Source: Campylobacteraceae bacterium (GTDB taxonomy: Bacteria > Campylobacterota > Campylobacteria > Campylobacterales > Sulfurospirillaceae). From it: a stretch of DNA of 10,766 nucleotides. Where the stretch lies: contig JAFLKZ010000180.1 of assembly GCA_019162915.1 (NCBI GenBank), positions 1 through 10,766 on the forward strand. The letters run 5' to 3'. Each line of letters opens with the position of its first letter. Position 1 is the first letter of the stretch. Positions 1 to 6,683 of the stretch are shown here, one piece after another. The notes beneath the pieces were generated by a model. The model was not told the DNA's origin. It saw nothing but the letters and a program-made list of their open reading frames with translations, and did not search any database. Position numbers and translations under genes: made by a program.

Positions 1-29
1 ACGATATCCTCGTATGCTATCTCTCTCAT
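1..29 (-). CDS. 5' end of a probable class I fumarate hydratase alpha subunit (partial, runs off the left edge)
   Basis: Only the first nine full codons are inside the window; they read MREIAYEDI, with the next codon (Val) cut at the edge. The ATG at 29-27 is preceded by a good Shine-Dalgarno sequence, GGAGA at 40-36, six bases upstream, so the start itself is well supported. The pattern M-R-x-I-x-x-x-D-I resembles the N-terminus of the alpha subunit of two-subunit, iron-sulphur class I fumarases, which interconvert fumarate and malate in the cytoplasm. The gene lies downstream of dcuB on the same strand, which fits fumarate metabolism. Ten residues cannot prove a family, so the product is an inference from a short match plus context. 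Confidence 0.45.
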
Positions 30-74
30 TTTATTTCTCCAAAAATTTTTGTTTTTTACGGTGAACTACATTTC

Positions 75-176
75 AAGGGCAGAGGTGCTGTTGAGTTTAG
101 ATTTAAAAGGAGTGCACCTCTACTCAGTTTACATGTAAACTTACATGTAAACTGAGTACAAGAACAACTTGCCCTT
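75..176. repeat. Structured intergenic element: two hairpins enclosed by a 7-bp outer stem
   Basis: Outer arms AAGGGCA (75-81) and TGCCCTT (170-176) are complementary. Between them lie a hairpin with 8-bp arms, AGAGGTGC (81-88) and GCACCTCT (114-121), and the 38-bp palindrome at 121-158. The three helices almost abut, sharing bases 81 and 121, so the region could fold as a three-way junction on either strand. The outer TGCCCTT (170-176) is also half of the dcuB terminator stem (169-195), so the two folds exclude each other. That is seen in the sequence; any role, such as attenuation between dcuB and the downstream gene or control of mRNA stability, is inference. I see no convincing separate promoter for the left-edge gene in 30-120. 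Confidence 0.5.
121..158. repeat. 38-bp near-perfect palindrome built from two TTACATGTAA units
   Basis: Arms at 121-138 and 141-158 are perfect 18-bp reverse complements separated by AC. The centre is also a 12-bp tandem direct repeat, TTACATGTAAAC at 129-140 and 141-152, and each unit contains the 10-bp palindrome TTACATGTAA. The sequence is therefore a tandem repeat and an inverted repeat at once. There is no T-tract directly after either arm, so it is not a standard intrinsic terminator. Confidence 0.9.
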
Positions 177-195
177 CGCTTTTGGCAAAGGGCAA
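169..195 (-). terminator. Probable intrinsic terminator of dcuB
   Basis: Read on the minus strand, an 8-bp stem TTGCCCTT/AAGGGCAA with an 11-base loop begins nine bases after the dcuB stop codon (206-204). It is followed by GTTGTTCTTGT, which is T-rich but not a pure T-run. On the plus strand the stem is followed by ATATATTTTTAT, so it could also act on the other strand. The imperfect T-tract suggests some readthrough into the left-edge gene is possible. Confidence 0.6.
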
Positions 196-203
196 ATATA
201 TTT

Positions 204-1565
204 TTATACTAAACCATATACTTTAGCAAGGAAGAAACCGATAGCACATGATGTACCTACACCGATAAATCCTGGTAAGATGAAACTATGATTGATAACG
301 AATTTACCTATTTTTGTTGTTCCTGATCTATCAAAGCTGATAGCCGCGATATCGCTTGGATATGTTGGAAGAATAAAATATCCATAAGCAGCAGCAGCGA
401 ATGCAGCAATAATCCCTGGAGGAACACCAACGCCTAGAGCAATTGGAACCATAGCAGCAACAGCAGCAGCTTGTGAATTGATAAGTTTAGAAACAAGTAG
501 TAAAACAATAGCGTAAGCCCAAGGATAAACTTTAACGATATCGCCCATAACAAGTTTAATGTCTGCAGTGTGCGCGCCAAACATAGTTGAAGTCATCCAT
601 GCAACACCAAATACAGCGATAACCGCTGACATACCAGCTTTAAAAACTTCACTATCAACAACTGCTTTTGTTTTAACATCACAAACAACAAAGATAATTG
701 CACCAGCAGCAAGCATGAACATTTGGATAACATCAACCATAGATAAAGCAACTGTTTTACCTTTGATTATAAATGTTGGAACAAGAGAAGGAAATGATCC
801 TAAAACAGCAATTATTGCGATAGTTGCAAAGAAAATCCACATAGCATTCCATTGTTTTTGCGTAAATGTAGCATTTAATAGAGTTGCAGTAGAACCGTAA
901 ACATATTTTTTTGTCTCTAAATCTTTAATAAGATTTTGGAAATCTGGATCTTTATCAAGATCTTTTCCTCTAAACATACTCCAAAAACCAACTACTAAAA
1001 CACCAACAAGCGCTGCTGGAACAGTAATAGAAAGTAATTGAATCAAACTTAAATCTACACCACTCACTAAAGGATGTCCTGCCATAAGCGCGATCATAGA
1101 AACAACTGCAACAGAAGCTGGAGACATCATAATACCCATTTGAGCTGCTATTGTACTTGCTGCCATAGCACGCTCTGGTCTAATACCTGTCTTAATAGAA
1201 ATATCATAAATAATAGGAAGCATCGTATAAACAACGTGTCCTGTACCACAAAGAAACGTTAAGATGATAGTACTCAAAGGAGCCAAAACAGTAATATATC
1301 TTGGATGTTTTCTTAGAATCTTTTCTGCTAATTGAAGCATAACATTCAAACCACCAGAAGCCTGCAAAGAAGCACCCGCAACAATAACAGCAAGCATAAC
1401 CAACATAACATCAACAGGCGGTTTACCCGGAGCTAAGTTAAAACCAAAAACTAAAGCGATGACACCTACGCCCCCTAATAAACCAAGAGCAATACCACCC
1501 TTTTTCGCACCGTAGAATAGTACCAGTAGTACTAACGCTAGTTGAAAATAAAATTGCATCGACAT
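204..1565 (-). CDS. dcuB: Anaerobic C4-dicarboxylate exchanger DcuB
   Basis: This inner-membrane transporter of the DcuA/DcuB family exchanges extracellular fumarate, malate or aspartate for succinate during anaerobic fumarate respiration. The 453-residue protein is close to the usual length (about 446 in E. coli) and very hydrophobic throughout. It matches DcuB rather than DcuA in GGIALGLLGG (23-32), PGKPPVDVMLV (46-56), LCGTGHVVYTMLPIIYD (105-121), the RPERAMAAS segment (129-137) and, near the C-terminus, LPTYPSD, FDRSGTT and FVINHSFILPG. The first ATG is preferred because AAGGGG lies six bases upstream; a second ATG two codons in is less well placed. The gene stands alone on its strand, divergent from the two-component operon, and ends at a terminator hairpin. 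In E. coli, DcuB also acts as a co-sensor with the DcuS kinase; whether that applies here is unknown, since the neighbouring kinase is of a different type. The family is certain; exact substrates are inferred. Confidence 0.96.
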   Translation of the reverse strand: MSMQFYFQLALVLLVLFYGAKKGGIALGLLGGVGVIALVFGFNLAPGKPPVDVMLVMLAVIVAGASLQASGGLNVMLQLAEKILRKHPRYITVLAPLSTIILTFLCGTGHVVYTMLPIIYDISIKTGIRPERAMAASTIAAQMGIMMSPASVAVVSMIALMAGHPLVSGVDLSLIQLLSITVPAALVGVLVVGFWSMFRGKDLDKDPDFQNLIKDLETKKYVYGSTATLLNATFTQKQWNAMWIFFATIAIIAVLGSFPSLVPTFIIKGKTVALSMVDVIQMFMLAAGAIIFVVCDVKTKAVVDSEVFKAGMSAVIAVFGVAWMTSTMFGAHTADIKLVMGDIVKVYPWAYAIVLLLVSKLINSQAAAVAAMVPIALGVGVPPGIIAAFAAAAYGYFILPTYPSDIAAISFDRSGTTKIGKFVINHSFILPGFIGVGTSCAIGFFLAKVYGLV

Positions 1566-1723
1566 AAATTACCCCTTATGTAAAATTTTTATATTTAATT
1601 AACTAAAAAGTTTTAATTAACTATAAACTTGAAGAGAATTATAGGCTTGTATTAAGGACAAAAATGAGACTTTTTTGATAAAAAGGTATTAATTAATATT
1701 TTCAATTAAACTTTTTTGATAAA
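1566..1723. promoter_or_regulatory. Divergent control region between dcuB and the two-component operon
   Basis: This AT-rich 158-bp region must hold the promoters of both flanking transcripts. For dcuB (minus strand) there are two -10 candidates: TATAAA at 1593-1588 and TATAAT at 1643-1638. If the first is used, the 18-bp tandem repeat at 1594-1629 sits over the -35 region, the usual place for an OmpR-class activator. If the second is used, the repeat covers the start of the transcript, which would suit a repressor. For the kinase gene I see no strong -10; the 15-bp repeat ACTTTTTTGATAAAA (1669-1683 and 1710-1724) lies just before the first possible start codon. No conserved -35 is expected in this phylum. 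Confidence 0.6.
1594..1629. repeat. Tandem 18-bp direct repeat in the dcuB promoter region
   Basis: TTTAATTAACTAAAAAGT (1594-1611) is followed at once by TTTAATTAACTATAAACT (1612-1629); 16 of 18 positions agree. Inside it a short dyad AACT-N4-AGTT (1601-1612) can also be seen. Tandem repeats of this size are typical binding sites for OmpR-type regulators, and a gene for one lies downstream in the divergent operon. The binding protein is not shown by the sequence, and the AT-rich background makes some chance similarity likely. Confidence 0.7.
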
Positions 1724-1724
1724 A
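1669..1724. repeat. Pair of identical 15-bp direct repeats before the kinase gene
   Basis: ACTTTTTTGATAAAA occurs at 1669-1683 and again at 1710-1724, 41 bp apart, which is close to four turns of the DNA helix. The second copy ends on the A of the first possible ATG of the kinase gene. Two copies on the same face of the helix would suit cooperative binding of a regulator; this is inference. They differ from the TTTAATTAACTA repeat nearer dcuB. Confidence 0.75.
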
Positions 1725-3937
1725 TGACGAGAAAATTAAAACGTAGGTTGATAATGAGATTAATATTAGTACTTTTTCTATTTACCATTTATATGTATGC
1801 AATTCCTGAAACAAAAGAGATATTACTCCTGCATTCTTACAACAAAGGACTCAAATGGACAGATGGCGTTTCAGCTGGTATCGAACATATTGTCAAAAAA
1901 CATGATCATTATGAGCTAACGACAGAATATATGGATAGTAAAAAGATAGAGTCTGAGTCTTATTTTAAAGAATTATTAGACTTGTATCAAAAAAAGTTTA
2001 AAAAACGAAAGTATGCTGCTATTATCGTAGCTGATAACTATGCTTATAATTTTGCACTCAAATACCATAATGAACTCTTTGAAAATACGCCTATTATCTT
2101 TTGTGGCGTTGAAAACTTCAATCTTGCGGATATTCAACCATTGTTGAGAGAACAAGTTACCGGTGTCATTGAGTACAAAGATATTCGTAAAAACTTGGAA
2201 ATTATGTATAAATTATTTCCTAGTATCAAAATGGTTTATATCATTAGTGATGATGCTTACTCTTCACTTGCGATACAAGAACAAATCATCAATGAATCGA
2301 ATGATTTTAAAGATAAATTTAGAGTAGTCTTTGACAATCAAATCGACTTTGACAATATTGACGAAAAAATTAATAAACTTCCTAAGCATAGCGCTATTTT
2401 ATTTACCAGTTTTTATAAAGATATGTATGGAAACTATGTGCCTTATCATAAACTTCAATCTTTTTTCAATCGGATAAAATTCCCTGTCTTTGTTGTTAAT
2501 CAAATTCATTTAGGAGAAGGTGTCATCGGTGGGGTGATGATAAATCCATATGAACAAGGAACGCTTGCTGCAACTAAAGCATTTGAAATTCTTCAAGGTA
2601 AAAAACCATCTGAGATTTCCATCGATACACCCAAAAGTAATTACTTCTTTGACAATAAAATTTTAAGAAAATTTGGTATATCTCTCAGTGATATTCCTAG
2701 TCAATCAGAAGTTATCAACGGACCGAAAAATTTTTATGAAGAACATAGAAAGTTTGTAGAAAATGCTTTTGCCATGTTGCCATTTTTACTCATTGTCTTT
2801 GCATTACTTATTTTAAATATCATTAAGCGTATTTCTCTCGAAAAAGAACTTTTACTCCAAGGTAGGCTTGATTACGTGTTATTAAACAATATTAAAAGTG
2901 CTATTTTTTGGAAAAGTAATGATGGTATTATATTAGGCTGTAATGATTTATTGTGCCAAATAGTCCAAAAGGGGAAAAGTGAGATTATTGGCAGACATGT
3001 CAAAGAAGTTATGCCTCAAGTATGCAAAAAAACTCAATCTTCTAAGGACAATTTAGTCAATAGTGAAGAAGTTCAAATCGAGACAAAACCAGGTAATTTT
3101 ATCGATATTTTAGTCAGACGCACTTATTATACCAATGAAAAAAATGAAGTTGAGGGAATTGTAACTATTCTCACAGATATTACAGAACAAAAAAGGATTG
3201 ATACTGAGCGAAAAAGACACGAACAGTTTGTCATACAGCGCTCTAAACAATCAGAAGTAGGAGAGATGATAGCCAGTATCGCACATCAATGGAAAACACC
3301 TTTGGTAGAAATCTCAGCTATTGCCCAAGAGTTACTCTATAAGCGTAGAAAAAAAGTCCTAGATGAAGCAGATACCAAAGAGTTCGTTGATGATATCATG
3401 ACACAAGTTAAATATATGTCTAACACGATTGATGATTTTAGAAAATTCATCAAGCCTTCTTCTGTGAAAATATTTTTTGATGTGAGAGAGGCTATTGACA
3501 CACTTTTAAGTGTCGTTAACCATAGTGTCAAGTACAACTATATTTCAATAAACATTATTCAAAAAACGAACAATCAACTCTTAGCATTTGGGTACCCCAA
3601 TGAATTTAAACAATGTATTTTAAATATAATTAATAATGCAAAGGATAGTATACTCAAGAATAGAGAGACCAAAGAGATAGAAGGCGTCATTGAAATTGAG
3701 CTAGATAGTGACGATAATTTTATCTATTTATCTATTAGTGATGATGGCTGTGGTATTGAAGAGAGTAAACTAGAATCTATTTTTGATCCTTTTATGAGTA
3801 CTAAGGAGAACGGTGATGGATTTGGTCTTTATATGGCACGGCTTATTATCGAAGATAAAATGAGTGGCAAAATTGTAGCGCTACCCAAAACAAATGGTGC
3901 GCATCTATTTATAACTATTAAAAAGAGTGTTGAATGA
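1724..3937 (+). CDS. Hybrid-sensor histidine kinase: periplasmic ABC-substrate-binding-type sensor, PAS, kinase
   Basis: This is a membrane sensor kinase expected to detect an external ligand and phosphorylate the regulator encoded next to it. Counted from the first ATG: signal/anchor segment about 11-27; periplasmic domain about 29-345 resembling the ABC substrate-binding family (PF04392 type), with motifs such as ILLLHSYNKGLKWTDG; second membrane segment about 348-368; PAS-like domain about 383-490; H-box IASIAHQWKTPL with phosphoacceptor His521; N-box NIINNAKDS (634-642); G1 box DDGCGI (673-678); G2 box GDGFGLYMAR (697-706). All catalytic boxes are present. The start is uncertain: the ATG at 1724 has no Shine-Dalgarno, while the ATG at 1754 (residue 11) has a weak TAGG six bases upstream and would give a typical short signal segment. 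The stop overlaps the next gene by 4 bp (ATGA). The ligand is unknown; C4-dicarboxylates are possible from context only. Confidence 0.9.
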   Translation: MTRKLKRRLIMRLILVLFLFTIYMYAIPETKEILLLHSYNKGLKWTDGVSAGIEHIVKKHDHYELTTEYMDSKKIESESYFKELLDLYQKKFKKRKYAAIIVADNYAYNFALKYHNELFENTPIIFCGVENFNLADIQPLLREQVTGVIEYKDIRKNLEIMYKLFPSIKMVYIISDDAYSSLAIQEQIINESNDFKDKFRVVFDNQIDFDNIDEKINKLPKHSAILFTSFYKDMYGNYVPYHKLQSFFNRIKFPVFVVNQIHLGEGVIGGVMINPYEQGTLAATKAFEILQGKKPSEISIDTPKSNYFFDNKILRKFGISLSDIPSQSEVINGPKNFYEEHRKFVENAFAMLPFLLIVFALLILNIIKRISLEKELLLQGRLDYVLLNNIKSAIFWKSNDGIILGCNDLLCQIVQKGKSEIIGRHVKEVMPQVCKKTQSSKDNLVNSEEVQIETKPGNFIDILVRRTYYTNEKNEVEGIVTILTDITEQKRIDTERKRHEQFVIQRSKQSEVGEMIASIAHQWKTPLVEISAIAQELLYKRRKKVLDEADTKEFVDDIMTQVKYMSNTIDDFRKFIKPSSVKIFFDVREAIDTLLSVVNHSVKYNYISINIIQKTNNQLLAFGYPNEFKQCILNIINNAKDSILKNRETKEIEGVIEIELDSDDNFIYLSISDDGCGIEESKLESIFDPFMSTKENGDGFGLYMARLIIEDKMSGKIVALPKTNGAHLFITIKKSVE

Positions 3938-4584
3938 AAATACTAGTACTAGAAGACAACCAAAGATTAGCAAGCTTGATTGAAGAGGCTTTGAAGCAAA
4001 AAAAATATCATATTGACCTTTTTGATGATGGTAAAAAAGCTCTAGAAGCTATTGACAATGGTTATGACTGCTTTATCCTTGATATCAATGTTCCTAGTCT
4101 TAATGGACTCAATCTTTTAAAAGAGATAAGAATCATGGATAAACTCACACCTGCCATTATCATCAGTGCAAATGTGGAGTTAGATACTATTCAAGATGCT
4201 TACCATAAAGGCTGTGATGAGTATCTTAAAAAACCTTTTTACATGTATGAACTTGAGATGAAAATAGAAAAATTGTGTAAACCTAAAACAAATCTTATTA
4301 AACTACCAGAGGGATTTAGTTATTGTATAGAACATGAAAAACTCGTAGATGGCAATAATGAAGAGATAAAGCTAGCCAAAAAAGAGATTCTTTTACTCAA
4401 TCTTTTTATCAAAAATTTAGATAAAAATATCACTTTTGAACGAATCGAGCAGTATGTGTGGGAAGGTGAACTGACAACAACTGAAAACATAAGAGCACTT
4501 GTTAAAAGACTTCGCAAAAAATTACCAGAAAATGCTATCGAAAATCAAGGCGGTGTAGGATATAGGCTCAGTTATGAACATTAA
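3934..4584 (+). CDS. OmpR/PhoB-family response regulator
   Basis: This cytoplasmic DNA-binding regulator is the likely partner of the kinase encoded immediately upstream, whose stop codon it overlaps by 4 bp. The receiver domain spans about residues 1-115: the acidic pocket is Glu7-Asp8, the phosphoacceptor is Asp50 in FILDINVP, the switch residue is Ser78 and the conserved lysine is Lys100 in LKKP. The C-terminal winged-helix domain spans about 123-214 and ends with the wing motif GGVGYRL (206-212). Its 216-residue length is normal for the family. All phosphorylation residues are intact. Targets are not known; the repeats at 1594-1629 and 1669-1724 are candidates, which would make it a regulator of dcuB or of its own operon. 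Confidence 0.94.
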   Translation: MKILVLEDNQRLASLIEEALKQKKYHIDLFDDGKKALEAIDNGYDCFILDINVPSLNGLNLLKEIRIMDKLTPAIIISANVELDTIQDAYHKGCDEYLKKPFYMYELEMKIEKLCKPKTNLIKLPEGFSYCIEHEKLVDGNNEEIKLAKKEILLLNLFIKNLDKNITFERIEQYVWEGELTTTENIRALVKRLRKKLPENAIENQGGVGYRLSYEH

Positions 4585-5734
4585 GTCTTTTTTCCTCTCT
4601 CGTGAAAATCTTCTCTATCTTCTAGCTTCTGCAACACCCATAGCTTTTACCGCTTGGATGTCACTGTTGAACAATTTTGTGATTGAAGTTGCACATTTTG
4701 ATGGTGAAAAGATAGGCTTATTGCAAAGTCTTAGAGAAGTTCCAGGACTTCTTGCTTTTACCATTGTTTTTGTATTGCTCTTTTTTAAACAACAAAATGC
4801 TGCCTATCTTTCTTTATTTTTACTAGGCTTTGGAACATTTATAACAGGTTTTTTTACTTCAACCATAGGTTTGTATATCACAACGCTTATCATGTCTATT
4901 GGTTTTCATTACATGGAAACACTTCATAACTCACTCTCTTTACAGTGGATTGATAAACAAAAAGCTCCTTCATTTTTAGGAAAACTCTCGGCACTTCGAT
5001 CCATTATAGGATTAGGAACGCTTGGCTCTATCTATGTTTTGATGCAATTCTTAGACTTTGGATACCAAAGTATTTACATGTTAAGTGGAGGACTTACCAT
5101 CATCTTAGCCATCGTTGCATGGTTTGGATTTGAGCATTTTAAAGATGATGTAGTGCAAGAAACAAAACTTTTTTTACGCAAAGAATATTGGTTGTTTTAT
5201 GTTCTCACGTTTTTAGCAGGAGCTAGAAGACAGATAGTAGTTGTTTTTGCAGGATTTTTACTGGTAGAAAAATTTGGTTTTAACGTTGAAAACATGGTGC
5301 TTCTACTCATCACCAATACTATCATCAACATGTTTGCAGCACCATACGCAGGCAAACTCATCGAGCGATTTGGTGAAAAACTCTCTTTACGTCTTGAGTA
5401 TCTTTGTATTGTCATTATCTTTATCCTCTACGGCTTAGCCCAAACTAAAGAGATGGCAGTCATCCTCTACGTCCTTGACAATATCTTCTTTACCATCGCT
5501 ATCGCCCTTAAAACCTATTTCCAAAAGATAGCTGATCCTAAAGACATCGCAGTCACTTCAGGTGTAGGATTTGCTATCAACCACATTGCCGCTGTCTTCT
5601 TACCTGTTACGCTTGGTATTTTGTGGATTTATTCCAACAGTGCTGTCTTTTTTGTGGGAGCAGGCATTGCTTGTATCTCATTTTTATTGACTTTTTTGAT
5701 GGTAACGAAAGAAGACAAAAACCTTTACATGTAA
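4574..5734 (+). CDS. Major facilitator superfamily transporter, substrate unknown
   Basis: The 386-residue protein is hydrophobic with about twelve predicted membrane helices in two halves, split by a charged loop near residues 185-205. A motif A-like loop, GKLIERFGEK (260-269), is seen in the second half; the matching loop in the first half (about 71-76) is degenerate. The start overlaps the response regulator gene by 11 bp, with AGG eight bases before the ATG inside that gene, so translation is probably coupled and the transporter belongs to the two-component operon. A kinase, regulator and transporter in one unit suggests that the transporter moves the sensed compound or something related, but direction and substrate cannot be read from the sequence. 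The last codons and stop lie inside a perfect TTTACATGTAAA palindrome (5724-5735). Confidence 0.88.
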   Translation: MNIKSFFLSRENLLYLLASATPIAFTAWMSLLNNFVIEVAHFDGEKIGLLQSLREVPGLLAFTIVFVLLFFKQQNAAYLSLFLLGFGTFITGFFTSTIGLYITTLIMSIGFHYMETLHNSLSLQWIDKQKAPSFLGKLSALRSIIGLGTLGSIYVLMQFLDFGYQSIYMLSGGLTIILAIVAWFGFEHFKDDVVQETKLFLRKEYWLFYVLTFLAGARRQIVVVFAGFLLVEKFGFNVENMVLLLITNTIINMFAAPYAGKLIERFGEKLSLRLEYLCIVIIFILYGLAQTKEMAVILYVLDNIFFTIAIALKTYFQKIADPKDIAVTSGVGFAINHIAAVFLPVTLGILWIYSNSAVFFVGAGIACISFLLTFLMVTKEDKNLYM

Positions 5735-5735
5735 A
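5724..5735. repeat. TTTACATGTAAA palindrome at the end of the MFS gene
   Basis: This is a perfect 12-bp palindrome containing the 10-bp core TTACATGTAA (5725-5734). It supplies the last codons (tyrosine, methionine) and the TAA stop of the MFS gene. Confidence 0.85.
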
Positions 5736-5756
5736 TAAACATCATTAAGGGAATAG

Positions 5757-5836
5757 TAGAATTTTGTAAAACTATTTCTTAGAGGACAAATCATCCCATT
5801 GGGCTAAGCCTCACGAAATAGTTTTGGAAAATTCTA
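5757..5836. repeat. Long inverted repeat, 22-bp arms around a 36-base spacer
   Basis: Arms at 5757-5778 and 5815-5836 match in 20 of 22 positions; the only difference is GT against CC at the arm centre (5766-5767 and 5826-5827). The spacer holds further pairing: GAGG (5782-5785) with CCTC (5809-5812), CCC (5795-5797) with GGG (5801-5803), and a competing TTAG (5779-5782) with CTAA (5804-5807). It lies after the MFS gene and ends 29 bases before the start of the small 87-residue gene. No T-run follows the right arm. It could be a leader RNA, a processing or termination hairpin, or a small inverted-repeat element. I cannot match it to a known riboswitch class. Confidence 0.8.
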
Positions 5837-5865
5837 GTCTTAAATAAAAAATTAATGGAGTATCC

Positions 5866-6129
5866 ATGTCTTTACATGTAAACGAAAATGCTTTGCAATT
5901 TAATTATGTAAGTGATGAAAAAATGTATTTTGAAGAAGAGGGTGGCAAGGCATTTGATAAAACCTCAGCCAAACAGATGATGATAATGATCAATCGTTTA
6001 TCCTATGAATTAGGGCTTGATGATTATGGTATTAAGCGATTGGAAGTTTTTTTAAGAGAAGATTTACCTTCATTTGCTATCAATAGACGATTAGTTTTAA
6101 ACTGGTCTACTGAAAATTTTTTATTTTAA
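5866..6129 (+). CDS. Small conserved-looking hypothetical protein, 87 residues
   Basis: I do not recognise this protein. It has a convincing start: GGAG at 5857-5860, five bases before the ATG. It is soluble in appearance, with no signal peptide or membrane segment, and acidic in its first third (DEKMYFEEEGG, 17-27). A probable helical middle contains MMIMINRLSYELGL (38-51). It contains no Cys and a single His. The codons after the first two (Leu-His-Val-Asn) are formed by a TTTACATGTAAAC palindrome. It lies between the long inverted repeat and sixA, with 46 bases before sixA, so it may share a transcript with sixA. Function unknown; that it is a real gene is likely from the ribosome-binding site and codon pattern. 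Confidence 0.75.
   Translation: MSLHVNENALQFNYVSDEKMYFEEEGGKAFDKTSAKQMMIMINRLSYELGLDDYGIKRLEVFLREDLPSFAINRRLVLNWSTENFLF
5871..5882. repeat. TTTACATGTAAA palindrome at the start of the 87-residue gene
   Basis: This perfect 12-bp palindrome encodes most of Leu-His-Val-Asn, starting at codon 3. With the copy at 5724-5735 it flanks the long inverted repeat at 5757-5836. Confidence 0.85.
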
Positions 6130-6134
6130 TGTCA

Positions 6135-6170
6135 TATAATAAAGCTATAATATACCAATAATTTTAGGGG
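6135..6170 (+). promoter_or_regulatory. Candidate promoter and ribosome-binding site of sixA
   Basis: Two TATAAT hexamers lie at 6135-6140 and 6146-6151, between the stop of the 87-residue gene and sixA. The second would start a transcript near 6157. AGGGG at 6166-6170 lies five bases before the sixA ATG. The hexamers match the -10 consensus exactly; use of either one is inferred, and AT-rich DNA gives such matches by chance. Confidence 0.5.
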
Positions 6171-6175
6171 CGTGA

Positions 6176-6676
6176 ATGAAGAAAATATACTTGATACGAC
6201 ATGCAAAGTCTAGCTGGAAAGAAGAGGAATTGGATGACTTTTCAAGACCACTGAGCAGACGTGGAGAGAGAGATGTCATATTTATGGGTAAAAGACTTCA
6301 TGTATTTGATGTTAAACCTGACATTATTTATGCTAGTCCTGCCAAAAGAGCTTCTAAAACGGCTAAAGAATTAGCAAAAATAGTGGATTGTCCTAAAAAA
6401 GAAGTTCATTTTGTAGACGATTTATACGATAGTTCTTATGAAAAGTACCTAACACTCATTCACCAAATAGAAGATAAATACAAGTCTATTTTCATCATTG
6501 GACACAACCCTGAGATAACAGAAGTAGGCGAAATGCTAAGTGGTGCAATACTCAGTAACATCCCAACATGTGCTATCGTTTGCATAGAGTTTGATGTTAA
6601 AAGCTTTAGCGAAATTGGCGAAGATAGTGGCAAAGTACTTTTCTTTGACTACCCTAAAAAGCATACTATTAAATAA
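6176..6676 (+). CDS. sixA: Phosphohistidine phosphatase SixA
   Basis: This belongs to the histidine phosphatase (RHG) superfamily and is of SixA type, which removes phosphate from histidine residues of phosphotransfer proteins in the cytoplasm. The N-terminal LIRHAKSSW motif gives Arg8-His9, with His9 as the phosphorylated catalytic residue. Arg58 in SPAKRASKTA and His110 in IIGHNPE complete the expected active site. The length of 166 residues is usual for SixA. The ATG at 6176 has a clear AGGGG five bases upstream. Its stop codon lies only 7 bases from the end of the convergent corA-like gene, with no obvious terminator between. In E. coli SixA acts on ArcB or the nitrogen PTS; its target here is unknown, and the neighbouring two-component system is only a weak candidate. 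Confidence 0.9.
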   Translation: MKKIYLIRHAKSSWKEEELDDFSRPLSRRGERDVIFMGKRLHVFDVKPDIIYASPAKRASKTAKELAKIVDCPKKEVHFVDDLYDSSYEKYLTLIHQIEDKYKSIFIIGHNPEITEVGEMLSGAILSNIPTCAIVCIEFDVKSFSEIGEDSGKVLFFDYPKKHTIK

Positions 6677-6683
6677 TTTTTTA

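Noticed and set aside
380..480. GCA/AGC-rich stretches in dcuB as a microsatellite
   Set aside because: They encode alanine-rich membrane helices common in DcuB and are not uniform repeats.
559..900. Open frame on the plus strand inside dcuB
   Set aside because: It is antisense to a certain membrane-protein gene, has no family resemblance, and is explained by the composition of dcuB.
1669..1724. FNR-type site from the TTTGATAAA elements
   Set aside because: The TTGAT half-sites are direct rather than inverted and 41 bp apart, so they do not form an FNR dyad.
5757..5836. Known riboswitch or a dif site
   Set aside because: The 36-base spacer is far too long for a dif site, and the conserved core of no riboswitch class could be recognised.
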